This document shows, piece by piece, positions 22,501-33,700 of a DNA stretch of 64,000 nt. This DNA comes from Antedon mediterranea (lineage: Eukaryota > Echinodermata > Crinoidea > Comatulida > Antedonidae). The notes below the pieces were generated by a model. The model saw only the letters and a list, made by a program, of their open reading frames with translations, had not been told where the DNA came from and ran no database searches. The stretch's first letter is position 1, and every line of letters begins with the position of its first letter. The DNA lies in the NCBI RefSeq assembly GCF_964355755.1, contig NC_092678.1:643922-707921 (forward strand), read 5' to 3'. Made by a program: the position numbers and the translations under genes.

Positions 22501-25068
22501 TCATAAAAATTCGACTTTCGCGATTTTTCGACTTACACGAATTCGACTGTAATTATAACTGTATTTCAGCAATATACTGTAAGCCATGAATCATAATTGC
22601 ATCTTTTTGCCCAGGTGTACAGAGGACTATAATTTCACAATTTTTACTGAGAATCAATAATACTTTTAAAAGTTTAAATTGTAACCATGAAAGTTTAAAA
22701 CTTTACAGACGATTTTAACTAATTAATACAATGACAGACTTAAATAAACATTGCTTGTAAATTTAATAATTTGTTGTTTGTAGATCGACCAACAATGATA
22801 TTATATTTTCTATACCTAATAATTTATTCTAATAACCTAGATGCTATGACTAATAATAATAATAATTTAATAATTTGTTGTTTGTAGATCGACCAACAAG
22901 CTCAAACGTACAACAACATGGCTCGTAAGTTGAAGCTGATTCCCTCAACTGCAGAGAACGCTCATGGCATTGATTATGAACTAAGACTTAACTTTGTCTC
23001 ACAACATCCAGACCACAATAGCATGATGAACTTTGCTAACATGATCAAGGTTTGTAGTGACATCTGTCTACACTATCTTACTTTATGTCTAAAAATGTGA
23101 TGTGCTCATATATGGATATGATGATGTCATATCACTACCCTATTTGGACATATCACTACCCTAGTTAGTGTAAACAGAGATGTGTTTTCAGTTTTCTAAT
23201 CTTGTTTCCACAGGTATTTTAATTTAGATTCTCTCTACTATGTGTTTGATCTTTCCGGAAAAGTCTTAATAAATAATTTTAATCTTTGAACTGCCCAGGA
23301 TTTTTAGGGTAGATACAGACAACTGTATACCAAATAAATTAAAAAAGAATTTTATTATGAATTCATCATATGTATTTGTATCGAATTAAATGATTTTTTA
23401 TTTTTTTTGGTAGCCTGCTTTGTTACAGTTAAAGAAACAGGTAAAAGAGACCCTCCATGATATCACTAATAAACTTGCCATGGAAAAGGAAACGTTGGAA
23501 CAGGTCAGTAGCAAAATTAACCTTTGACATTGTGTCAGGTCATACACTATTTGACCTATTAACCTACAACAAAGCAAACGTCAACAAAAGTATATAAAAA
23601 TTTTTATTTTAATAAGTTGATACTATTTATTTTATTGAAGATCTCAGAGATGGTTGAAAATAAACAAGATGAAATTGGACTTCAGGAAACCAAATTAGAA
23701 AGAGCTGAAAGGGAGTTCTTAAGTCATAAAGAGGTACATACATTAAATATATAGATATCAGCATCACTGGTTACAATAAGAGAATAGATATTGGACAGAT
23801 GAATAAGCATTGTTTGCTGGCAACTGTTGCTTGTATTCCCCACATTTACAGGCTATTCCGCACATTTACAGGCTATTCCGCACATTTACAGGCTATTCCC
23901 CACATTTACAGGCTATTCCCCACATTTACAGGCTATTCCCCACATTTACATATAACTATAATCATAAAATAAAACCAGAACATTAAAGTTGGAATGAGAA
24001 CGCAAACCTCTTGATTTAACAGGAATACCGTACAACAATATCAAACCTAAAACACTTTTATAAAGAAACATCTTACTCAGATAGTCTATGTTTTGTATTT
24101 GCAGCGTTTGAACAAAGAATACAAATCGAGTATCGAACAGGTTCATATTCTAGAGTCAGAGTTTCTTGAATTAAAACAACTTTCGGAAACAGATGTGGAA
24201 ATCCAAGCTAGAGAATTGGCCGAGATGAAACGAAAGTAAGAGTTTTCTACAAAAGTACCCTCTTTACTTTGAGGGTAATTATGGTTTAATGCTGTTACTC
24301 TGTATGTATTCCTAGTATACAACATTCAACACTTAAGCTTGGTTCTCACTAGGATGCAAGGCAAGGACGTAGATGCAAACGAGTTGCTTCATTGCTTCTT
24401 GTGATTGGTCAAATCCCTTGCATTACTGTTGTGTTGCGTCTCTATTGAGAACCAACCGTTAATTTTAAGAGTTGCTGACGATGTAATGGTATTTCCCTTG
24501 GCCTAACCTACAACATAACTAAAGCACTCTCTACACTATATTTGACAAAAAAAGTGTGATGTACCCAAATATGGTAGTGATATTTCCAAATATGGTGCAG
24601 TGATATGACATCTTCATGTCCATATGAGCACATCTCATTGTTTGTTGTCACATAAAGTTTGATAGTGTGGACAGAGCTTAACATTTTCTTCTATCTAAGG
24701 GCTCATCAAGAGTTATTGAAAATGAATGAGGAGAAGAATCAGTACAACAGTTTCCTGCTAGATGCTGTGAATGTCATCCTACAACATAAAACAGAAATAC
24801 AGGTATGCTATACTAAGACGTCACATGGGGTTTGGTTCGCTCTTCTATCGACCTGAAGATGCAGTTCTAATTTATCCCCATTTGTAAAAACATGGTTGTT
24901 CTTCCCTTAACATTAAATATTATGTACAGTATAAACATTAAAAAAAATTGTAATGATTGTATTAATTTGTGTACTACTAAATACAGTATATTATTTTTTA
25001 AATATTTTCAGGAACGGATTGAGCAATTGCACAGAAAAGCAGAAGAGGATCTTGCCGAGTTGGAGTAA
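16531..25068 (+). CDS. NDC80: Kinetochore protein NDC80 (HEC1), complete
   Basis: Microtubule-binding subunit of the outer-kinetochore NDC80 complex. Sixteen coding exons: 16531-16630, 16730-16868, 17014-17125, 17216-17385, 18679-18781, 19157-19243, 19568-19661, 20016-20110, 20480-20624, 21007-21212, 22888-23049, 23414-23503, 23641-23733, 24105-24235, 24700-24802, 25012-25068. They join in frame to 1887 nt, 628 residues (human about 642). The N-terminal tail is basic and Ser-rich with RxS sites typical of Aurora B targets (RAS at 13-15 and 19-21, RLS at 45-47). [11 protein letters not shown] and the calponin-homology domain follow (about 90-210: [36 protein letters not shown]). The rest is long coiled coil rich in Gln, Glu and Lys. 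ATG follows TTTGTAGAAG, so a 5' UTR intron may end at 16527. Odd: exon 5 is preceded by eight partial copies. Confidence 0.96.
17522..17706 (+). mobile_element. LINE 3' end fragment
   Basis: Reads in one frame [20 protein letters not shown], then [11 protein letters not shown] and stop TAA at 17633. This is the typical C-terminus of a CR1/RTE-like non-LTR reverse transcriptase ORF. A short 3' tail ends in ATT repeats (17691-17706). The NDC80 exon-5 array starts directly after it. It is heavily 5'-truncated, as usual for LINE copies. Confidence 0.75.
17719..18751 (+). repeat. About 115-bp tandem array of NDC80 exon 5 acceptor region, 9 copies
   Basis: Exon starts after the acceptor are at 17761, 17874, 17989, 18104, 18219, 18334, 18449, 18564 and 18679 (spacing 113 once, then 115). 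Each unit holds a branch-point-like CTAAC (TTAAC in the first), a T-rich tract, TTTTCTAG and the first 73 nt of the exon. Copies differ mainly at codon 192: AAG in copy 1, then ACG, ACG, ATG, ATG, ACG, ATG, ATG, ACG. Tandem 67-residue open frames here are by-products. Confidence 0.93.
18679..18781 (+). CDS. NDC80: NDC80 exon 5, genuine copy at the end of the array
   Basis: Begins after TGTTTTCTAG, completes the codon for Gly174, reads [20 protein letters not shown] and then [14 protein letters not shown], and ends at AAAG|GTAATA. It is the only copy that continues past CTACTGGC into AGCTCTGCATTGG and has a donor. All others run into CTAACGTGATG with an in-frame stop (GCC TAA). Confidence 0.93.
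18850..19010. repeat. 21-22-bp repeat in NDC80 intron 5
   Basis: Imperfect units around AATAAAGATGCCCAAATAAG, about 7 copies. Confidence 0.8.
19266..19510. repeat. 32-bp minisatellite in NDC80 intron 6, about 8 copies
   Basis: Unit AAGCAGTTCAATAAGTACCA plus AGACAGAATGCT. Confidence 0.9.
20855..20985. mobile_element. MITE copy (AGCTCTGTC family), right arm lost
   Basis: Begins AAGCTCTGTCTACACTATCA; the interior repeats CATATCACTACCATAT. No right arm is visible before the acceptor of NDC80 exon 10 at 21007. Confidence 0.7.
21240..21748. mobile_element. TA-flanked inverted-repeat element (MITE) in NDC80 intron 10
   Basis: The left end TACAGTAGAACCTCCATTTT and the right end AAAACACAGGTTCTACTGTA are inverted repeats bounded by TA, as in Tc1/mariner-type non-autonomous elements. 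The interior repeats CGTACGTAAAA motifs near both ends. No transposase frame. Confidence 0.75.
21786..22551. mobile_element. Second TA-flanked element (MITE) in NDC80 intron 10
   Basis: Starts TACAGTCGCCTCCGCCTAAG and ends CACGAATTCGACTGTA. Subterminal arrays of TTCGACTTA motifs are present in both halves. TA on both sides. It lies 38 bp after the previous element. The weak open frames inside are not coding. Confidence 0.7.
22763..22797 (+). repeat. Duplicated acceptor of NDC80 exon 11
   Basis: AATTTGTTGTTTGTAG plus ATCGACCAACAA at 22768-22795 repeats exactly at 22872-22899, where it opens genuine exon 11. The upstream copy diverges after 12 exon bases. Separation is 104 bp. It is a possible decoy 3' splice site. 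Confidence 0.85.
23063..23182. mobile_element. MITE copy (AGCTCTGTC family)
   Basis: Starts about 14 bp after the donor of NDC80 exon 11 with CATCTGTCTACACTATC and ends TTAGTGTAAACAGAGATG. Confidence 0.65.
23848..23950. repeat. 20-bp minisatellite in NDC80 intron 13, about 5 copies
   Basis: Unit CACATTTACAGGCTATTCCC. Confidence 0.85.
24527..24682. mobile_element. MITE copy (AGCTCTGTC family)
   Basis: Left arm CACTCTCTACACTATATTTG, right arm AAGTTTGATAGTGTGGACAG then AGCTTA. It ends about 17 bp before the acceptor of NDC80 exon 15. Confidence 0.75.
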
Positions 25069-26399
25069 TGTCATCATTTAACAACTACAGAACCTATGAT
25101 TTGTGAAATTACCTATACACTTGTTACGTTATATAGAAAACTAATTTACCAAACTAAATAGCATTTTTTCCATATTAATTTTGGAACATTTTCTTTCTAT
25201 TAAATTTGCTAAATGTTAGTTATTGTTATTTACATTTTTGTTGTTGTTACATAATAATGACAAAATATAACTATTAAAATTGTAAAAAGGTAGTTTATGC
25301 ATAGTGTAATCATAGTGTAATCATAGTGTAATCATTAATGCCATATTTGTATTAGTTTAGTATTTTGTGTAGTAAAATACAAAAATCATTGTAACCATTA
25401 ATAGTTTTGAGAGTACTGAAGACTACTGTATTTAACATTATATGATAATTATTAACAATTGCCTACTGTACATATTCAAATTTGTTCTGTAAAAAATATG
25501 TTTGATTTTGTTTAGCTGTCGAGAAAGTATAATTAAAACTTTTTTGAAAAGAATTTAATCCTTGTAAATTAACACAGAGTTACAATTTGTTTAATGACAA
25601 CCAATTTACAGAATTTTGAAAAACTGACATACAGGTCAACTAAAAAATCAATGATGGGTCATTTAGGGTGGATTATCTGGGGTGGCATGCCTACTGTATT
25701 ATCAGCGACGGGCCATTTAGGGGCGGATCCAGTGTTATAGATTAGTGGGGGGGGGGGGGGCGGCTAAATATTTCATAAATGATAAAAACTATCAGTCGGG
25801 TTGCAATAAAATAACAATACCGTAGTCATTATTTTATTTAAAAAAAGATAAGGCTGGTAAATTTACAAGACTCTAGTATATGATGGACCACAAGAGTGCA
25901 GAGAACCTAATTTGTGACCAGTGGCGGATCCAGGATTTTGAAATACTGTAGGGGAATGAAGTGCTGAACTTCATTTAATGTCCTGTCTTTTGCATTACAA
26001 TTTAGAGGGCGGGCCCCTTGAATCCTCCCGTTGTGACTGACAGATACTATGCAAGATATAAAGTCTGGATTTACAGTTAGGATGTACTTTTTTTTATAAC
26101 ACTGACTTTTTACACAAACTAATAATAATAATAATTGCAGGAAGCATGGTCTGGTTCCTAGACTTAAATTAAATAAAAAAATTCTTACCTTAAAACATCG
26201 TTGAACGGTGACTGGTATTATGAAATCCAAATGGGTAAAATTGAGTACAACAATTGTCATGCTTATAAATCCACATGGTAGTTCTGTATAATAGTCAACA
26301 CACTTGTATGCAAATGCTATGTTTATAAATCCACATGGCTGTGTACAATTGTCATTCTTATAAATCCACATGTAGGCTGAGTACAATTGTCATTATTAT

Positions 26400-26650
26400 C
26401 AATCCACATGGCTAAGTTGTCATCACTTTTCATGGCCTATACTTCACATGGTAGTTAGTCAACACACTTGAAATGCAATGAATCCACATGGCTAAGTTGT
26501 CATCACTTTTCATGGCCTATACTTCACATGGTAGTTAGTCAACACACTTGAAATGCAATGAATCCACATGGCTAAGTTGTCATCACTTTTCATGGCCTAT
26601 ACTTCACATGGTAGTTAGTCAACACACTTGCAATGCAATGAATCCACATG
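26400..26650. repeat. 78-bp tandem repeat, about 3 copies
   Basis: The unit begins AATCCACATGGCTAAGTTGT and includes CTTCACATGGTAGTTAGTCA. More diverged CCACATGG units extend over 26200-26830. Confidence 0.8.
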
Positions 26651-27495
26651 GCTAATTAGTACAATAGTAAACACATAATACACCTACATTAATGTTAGAT
26701 GCATGGAGTTTCCTCCATGGTAGAATAATAACAATCCACACATGGCTAAACCTGTGACACTTGTATAGCAATCCACATGGGCTGTAGTTTCTTGTATGTC
26801 AATATTATCAATGCACATGGGTTGCAGTACAACACTATTCCTTGTATGTCAATAGCAATGGGTAAACAAGGGTATTAATTAACTACTGCTTTCTCTGCCT
26901 TCACACCATAAAATGACCACAATACCTTCACAATAGACTAACTCATTAATATGCATATCCAATTATCCAATCAATGCCTCCCACAATCTCATTTACATAG
27001 CAGATGTCTGTGCTGCTATGGTTACACTGGCCAAGGTCACTTGTAGTAGTAATTGGTAAAGAAAACATTAAATACATTCTATTTTATATATTTTTCCTCA
27101 CAAAAATGATACTGAACCAAAAAAAGTAAAGTCTGATAATTAATTTGAAATAAAAAAAAACAAATTTATCATTCAAATAAAATGATGTATACATTATACC
27201 TTTAAACTGTGTTCTTTCATTGCTTACATTTTGGTATTTCTTTTTTTTTTGTCTTCAGGTACAACACACTTTTATTTCTTCATCTACTAAAATATTGATT
27301 TACAATATATTGCACTTAATAATGATTGTACAATGCAATGCAGCTGACATTAGTTTTCAACAATCATTTCTTTCTCATTTTCTTACTATTGGTATTTATT
27401 GTGCATTTTTATATTAAAAAGTTATATCTGTAAAATTTCATTTCATTTGTTCGTCTCAAAACAATAAAAAATACAAACATAATAAATAACAGCCA

Positions 27496-28512
27496 GAACA
27501 TGAGACAGGGAACCCCAAAAGTGAACTAAATCACTGTCGGGTGGGGACACTTAGACAGGGAACCCCAAAAGTGAACTAAATCACTGTCGGGTGGGGACAC
27601 TTAGACAGGGAACCCCAAAAGTGAACTAAATCAATGTCGGGTGGGGACACTTAGACAGGGAACCCCAAAAGTGAACTAAATCAATGTCGGGTGGGGACAC
27701 TTAGACAGGGAACCCCAAAAGTGAACTAAATCAATGTCGGGTGGGGACACTTAGACAGGGAACCACAAAAGTGAACTAAATCAATGTTGGGTGGGGACAC
27801 TTAGACAGGGAACCCCAAGACAGGGAACCACAAAAGTGAACTAAGTCAATGTTGGGTGGAGACACTTAGACAGGGAACCCCAAGACAGGGAACCACAAAA
27901 GTGAACTAAGTCAATGTTGGGTGGGGACACTTAGACAGGGAACCCCAAAAGTGAACTAAGTCAATGTTGGGTGGGGACACTTAGACAGGGAACCCCAAGA
28001 CAGGGAACCACAAAAGTGAACTAAGTCAATGTTGGGTGGGGACACTTAGACAGGGAACCCCAAGACAGGGAACCACAAAAGTGAACTAAATCAATGTTGG
28101 GTGGGGACACTTAGACAGGGAACCCCAAGACAGGGAACCACAAAAGTGAACTAAGTCAATGTCGGGTGGGGACACTTAGACAGGGAACCCCAAGACAGGG
28201 AACCACAAAAGTGAACTAAATCAATGTCGGGTGGGGACACTTAGACAGGGAACCCCAAAAGTGAACTAAGTCAATGTTGGGTGGGGACACTTAGACAGGG
28301 AACCTCAAAAGTGAACTAAATCACTGTCGGGTGGGGACACTTAGACAGGGAACCCCAAAAGTGAACTAAGTCAATGTCGGGTGGGGACACTTAGACAGGG
28401 AACCCCAAAAGTGAACTAAGTCACTGTTGGGTGGGGACACTTAGACAGGGAACCCCAAGACAGGGAACCCCAAAAGTGAACTAAATCAATGTCGGGTGGG
28501 GACACTTAGACA
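27496..28512. repeat. 50-bp minisatellite with 66-bp variants, about 19 copies
   Basis: The unit runs GACAGGGAACCCCAAAAGTG, AACTAAATCACTGTCGGG, TGGGGACACTTA. Several copies carry an internal 16-bp duplication (GACAGGGAACCCCAA), giving 66-bp units. Confidence 0.9.
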
Positions 28513-28937
28513 GCAGTCATTGGTTGCAAAAGTTATTCATAAATTTATATTTTGAAAATAAGAATACCGATATAATAAATAACATTGACACTTTTTTTTT
28601 GTATTACAGTTTATTTTACAGTTTATTTTCTATAGCACATAACTTAACATTCAAGGACCGTTTACATTCCATATAACATAATAAATTATTATTATTTTAC
28701 TATTAATAAACAGAAAAAAACATTAGTTGCATACTGAATATTTGATAACAATGATATGTAAAATTTAAAAAATACTGATTTAAAAAAAACATTTAATTAA
28801 ATAATATAAAGCACCAATTACGAATTAATTAATTTAAAGTAAACATAATCATACTTATATACACATTTATAATTATATAATATATAAAGAAAAATAATAT
28901 AAAGAAAATAATATAAGAACCAAATAGTATTGTATAT

Positions 28938-29395
28938 ACAGTAGAACCACTGTCCTTGGGGATACACATATTCAGGGGATACCTATATTAAGGTGACACC
29001 CATATTCAGGGATACCTATATTCAGGGGACACCTATATTAAGGTGACACCCATATTCAGGGGACACCTCTATTCAGGGGACACCTCTATTCAGGGGACAC
29101 CTCTATTCAGTGGATACCCTATTCAGGGGATACCCTATTCAGGGGATACCCCTATTCAGGTGACACCCCTGTTCAGTGGATATACCCTATTCAGTGGACG
29201 AGTCCCTATTAAAGGGACACCCCAATTCAGGGGACACCCCAATTCAGGGGATACCTCTATTCAGGTGACACCACTATTCAGGGGACAACCCTATTCAGTG
29301 GATACCCTATTCAGGGGACATCCCTAATAAGGGGACAACCCTATTCAGTGGATAGCCTATTCAGGGAAAACCCCTATTCAGAGGACACTGAGAAG
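28938..29395. repeat. Degenerate GGGGACACCYCTATTCA repeat
   Basis: Begins ACAGTAGAACCACTGTCC, similar to the end of the MITE at 21240, then about 20 variable copies of a 17-20-bp unit. The same unit recurs at 31133-31270, 36370-36470, 50150-50200 and 59650-59960, so this is a dispersed family with internal slippage. Confidence 0.75.
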
Positions 29396-30039
29396 CATTA
29401 ACGGAAAACCCCTTTTAGGTGGCCCTTTAATAGTCTTTTAATGTATAACAAATTTAATAAATATTTATTAATATTAGTAGTCAGTCTCCCAGAGACAGAC
29501 AATCAGATCTCTCCCAAACTTTAGTTAAGTTTTTTGAAGAGTATGATTGTGAAAGATTAAGGACAATTTTTGTATTTGAAATATATTTAAAAAATGTAAT
29601 AATGTTAAAGATTTGTTTTCCTTTGGTATATTATGTGAATACATATTATGAAATGAAAATACCTCATAATTGCAAAATTAACAAACATAATTCTATGAAC
29701 AACTTTAATACTTGAATATATAGTGCTAAGTATTTCTAAGTATTAATACAAAATGAAATTAGTCTCTGTCAATGATTTTAATCTTTAGGTGCGGCTTTAA
29801 CTACTTTGTCCTTCGTACATAATTTAAAGTTAAACAATTTTAAGCACCCGTTTCATTAAAGAAAAGTTTCACAGTAATCACTTAAATATATTAAAAATAA
29901 ATTAGATTAAATCACATGTTTTATATTGACTTTGTTGAATCGACTATTATGTATTTTATCCGTTTATTTTATATTGACACTGTTGATTCGTCTATTTGTT
30001 TTTTAAATATTTTTATATAGTTTATTTTATATCATTGTT

Positions 30040-30170
30040 GTTACTTTGGGAGTACGGAACCTGAACTCTTGTTATAGTGATTAGGTTCACTTTTAGGTTC
30101 CTGCCTACTCCCTTAGTTTCTGTGTTTTGTTTGTTTGTAACTGGTTTTTGGCAATAAATAATAATAATAA
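30040..30170 (+). mobile_element. Retroelement-like 3' tail with stem-loop
   Basis: GGGAGTACGGAACC and GGTTCCTGCCTACTCCC pair as a hairpin, followed by a T-rich stretch and GGCAATAAATAATAATAAT. The layout resembles 61660-61815. Likely a LINE 3' UTR; the family is not identified. Confidence 0.4.
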
Positions 30171-30761
30171 TTACTAGCTTTACCACATAAATATTAAAAA
30201 CATTTAACATATACACGACCTTTCGGTTTTAAAACATCGTTATCATAAAATAGAAGTCATTGCAAATGAGGTCACAGTCTAACCGCGGTCATATCCAGCT
30301 GTTTGATTTCATGACTTCATCGTCACGTCATACCGACGTGTCCCATGATTCATATCCTAGCAGCAGTCACACAAAATGTAAAGTCACAAAGTGTGTACTT
30401 AAACCACCAGTGCTTTTACTACAAGTAAGTAAATACCTCACAATGCATGTGTATCTGCTTCCTTTAGCTTTTAAAAGTTATATACTGTACATGCTATAAA
30501 ACTGTATGCCAAAAAAACCCCATCTTTTTAATGATGACATATTTCATATTGGCACTTACAAAAACGAGTATCGCCAGCGAAGAGTGAAAATAATTTTCTC
30601 TTCCCTGGTATCACAATGCACAGTTTCTTCATAATGATAAAAATAGTTCTTAGTACAGAAAAAGTACATCTTTTAGCTCATTATATAAAAAACAATAGCA
30701 GATGACCATATAAAGGTATAAAACAATCATATATGGGAATATCATACCCAAATATGGACAT

Positions 30762-33700
30762 TTATAAATGATAATGGGGGTTAACAGGAGGGTTGTAGTT
30801 TTGGTTTGGGTATGGTGGTGGAGCTGATGCATTTTGGTGGTTGCTTGTCTGTAGTACTGGGTACATTGGCTGGGCTTGCTGTCCATAAGAAGGGGGTGCC
30901 TGACCCCCTGCTGCTGGTGGGTACACATGGTGGTTGTGGTAGTTGTTGATTTGGGGAGGCGCTGTATGGTTGATTATTGTTGGAGTTGGGTTTGCCGGAG
31001 CTGCAAAAAATAGATAGAAAAAATTATTATTATTTATTCAGGCAAAAGATACATTTTACAAAATATAATACAAATCAACAAAGTAAACAAACACAACGCA
31101 AGGAGACTATTGTTATTTGTTTCAATATGTTTCTATCCAGGGGACGCCCCTATTAAGGGGACGCCCCTATTAAGGGGACGCCCCTATTAAGGGGACGCCT
31201 CTATTAAGGGAACACCCTTTTCTAAGAAACACACCTATTTAGAGAACACACCTATTCAGGGATACTCATATTAAGGTGACACAAAGGGCAATGTTCAACC
31301 TCTATTCACTATGTTTGATTATGTAGAATATTTTGTCTTATTACTTACAATATGCTACCCTTGTACGTGGTACACGACTACTCCTAGTACGTCGTCTCTT
31401 ATTGACGCAGCAACACGAACAAAAGCAGCAACAAATCACGACACAGACGATAATAAATATAAAGAGTGCACACACGCCCCCTATTGTCACCCTTATACTG
31501 AAATAAATAATAAAAGTATTACAAAAGTACAATTCGAAACATTTATTTAGAAGTTGTAGTAGAAGTATTGTCAAAATATTAATATAAAAATGGAAAGCAC
31601 TATGTGTACGCAATGTCAAAATTAATTTTATTAGTAATTACATTTTTATCATCAAGTTCCCATTATAAATATAACACATAAATTCCTGTCATTTGATTGA
31701 AGGATTGTGGGTCACATGGCGTGCAATAGTATGCACTATCAAACAATCTGTTCGCATTTGTAAATGTTTTTTTATTTTTAATTTAGTACTAGTACTATGA
31801 TTAATGGAGAATACTAAACTAAAAGAATTCTGTGATAAAAATAAATAACTTACTTATGACCTGTTCCTCCTATATCTCCTATATCTCCTAACTCAGTATC
31901 TAAAGTATTTGCTTCGTCAAAATTATCAAAGTTATCAAAATCAATATCACCTCCCATCATGCCAGCAGGAGTGTACAATAATTAATATCAAGTAAAATAT
32001 TTGAACTGACTGCGAGTAGAGTAGGTCAACTACAGAACAGTTTAGCTAGTAAATGTGGCGGCGGTGTGTCACCGGCGCGGAAACGTGCGTCACGGGAAAG
32101 TTGAAAGAAGCTACGGGAAACTAGGTTATAATATGATAAGTGATAACATCCTGAGAGACGGTAAGAATAAATAATGACAAATTGTTATGACTACTGTACA
32201 ACAAGGTGCACTTAAATTATGTCAACCTTTAGAAATTGTGTTTATTCATTTCATAATTACATCCTTTACTAAATATTTATTATTAGTAATATTAAAGTCT
32301 ATTTTAAAGTTTATAAAGTTTATTTTGTATCAATAATGTATTATTTGTGGAAAATCAATAAAGATCGATACAGGTCTAGGTCCAGCTGATGACCTTTGAC
32401 ATGCGCAAAGTAGGTCCTGGGGCTCTATTTGAAAATAGCTTTGAAAGTACCTAGGTCAAATACAGTATTAAATGACATTTGATTTCTATTTATCATCTTA
32501 CCTACCTAGTATTAAACAATAATGAATTTAAATACCATGTACAGTATTGTTGTTATTCTCTGTTATTAGTGTAGCATTATATTTGTTCAGTGACATAAAT
32601 CTATTTTGTTCACTTATTGGTCTAACTCAGTCTAAGTAACGGCTAAGAGTGATTAACAACATATTGTATGTTATTGACAGGTCTTACTAAGTCACGGTCT
32701 AATTGTTGCTACTAAAACTAATAATACTTTGTTTGGTTCTGTTGGTGATAGCACATTGCAATTATTCTACTACAGTGAGTCTTATTACCAGGTTTGATAG
32801 TTCGCCCACATTTACGCTTTCATTTTTAGCGTGTTGCACGGGCCGAGGTCAACCCCACAAAAACCTTGCAGTTATACATGAAATCGTAATACCGTGTTAT
32901 ACCGTAGTTCATAATCCTAAGTTGTATATACGAATTGCATGCATTATTAATTAATATGAGTTTAATAAAGGATGATTTTTTAAATCTGCTTTTGAAATTA
33001 TAAAAAAAAATGTTTTAGAAATAGGATTATTATAAAACTATGCTACATTTTGCCAAATTATCCTAACATTTGATTAGCGTTAATGTTAAGTGCTAAATCG
33101 CTTAAAATATGCAAAAAAAAAGCACAATGAATTATCTACTAGATTTGGTCAACATTTTCACAGCACATACTTATATTTAACGAGAGGTCAAAACAATACC
33201 CTGAGGACACTTCCAACACGCCAACAGCAACCGGGAATGCACAAAATTTTAGGATTCAGCCAATTTTGCAATTAAAATCTCATTACGCGGAATCTCTTCG
33301 ATGTTATACAACACACTTCTCGTAGGCGTGTTGAATATGCGTGTAATAGCGTGTTGTATAAACATGCCCTTTGAGAGGACAGTATGTGATAAGATTAGCA
33401 AATAGGCCTACAACTCTTAATGTTTAATTTGCACATTTTAGGGTAATGTATTAAAGTTACACTCTTCATAAATAAATGTCAAATAATGGAGATTATTAAG
33501 ATTGTAAAAACAGAAAGAATGTTAAATGACTATCATAATGATAAGAAGACAAAACATGTTGAAGATTACAAGCTATAAATACAAAGTACATAGGAAATAT
33601 TGGTTTACTATCTTTACAAATATTGACATAAGAGTATATATAATGTAAATATTCTTGTGCAATATGACAACAAATCATTGGCAGATATAGCATTGTGGAA

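Larger units (their letters stand above)
25069..30761. other. NDC80-Shisa tail-to-tail intergenic region
   Basis: Contains the NDC80 3' UTR, a poly-G run (25746-25760), degenerate CCACATGG repeats (26200-26830), a 50-bp minisatellite (27496-28512), a GGGGACACC-type repeat (28975-29395), a retroelement-like tail (30040-30170) and the Shisa-like gene's 3' UTR. The longest frames cross repeats and show no recognisable protein. Confidence 0.6.

Noticed and set aside
25907-26386. 159-residue minus-strand frame
   Set aside because: Crosses degenerate CCACATGG repeats; no recognisable domain, no splice context.
27496-28512. CRISPR-like array
   Set aside because: Units are contiguous, without unique spacers, and the context is an animal genome.
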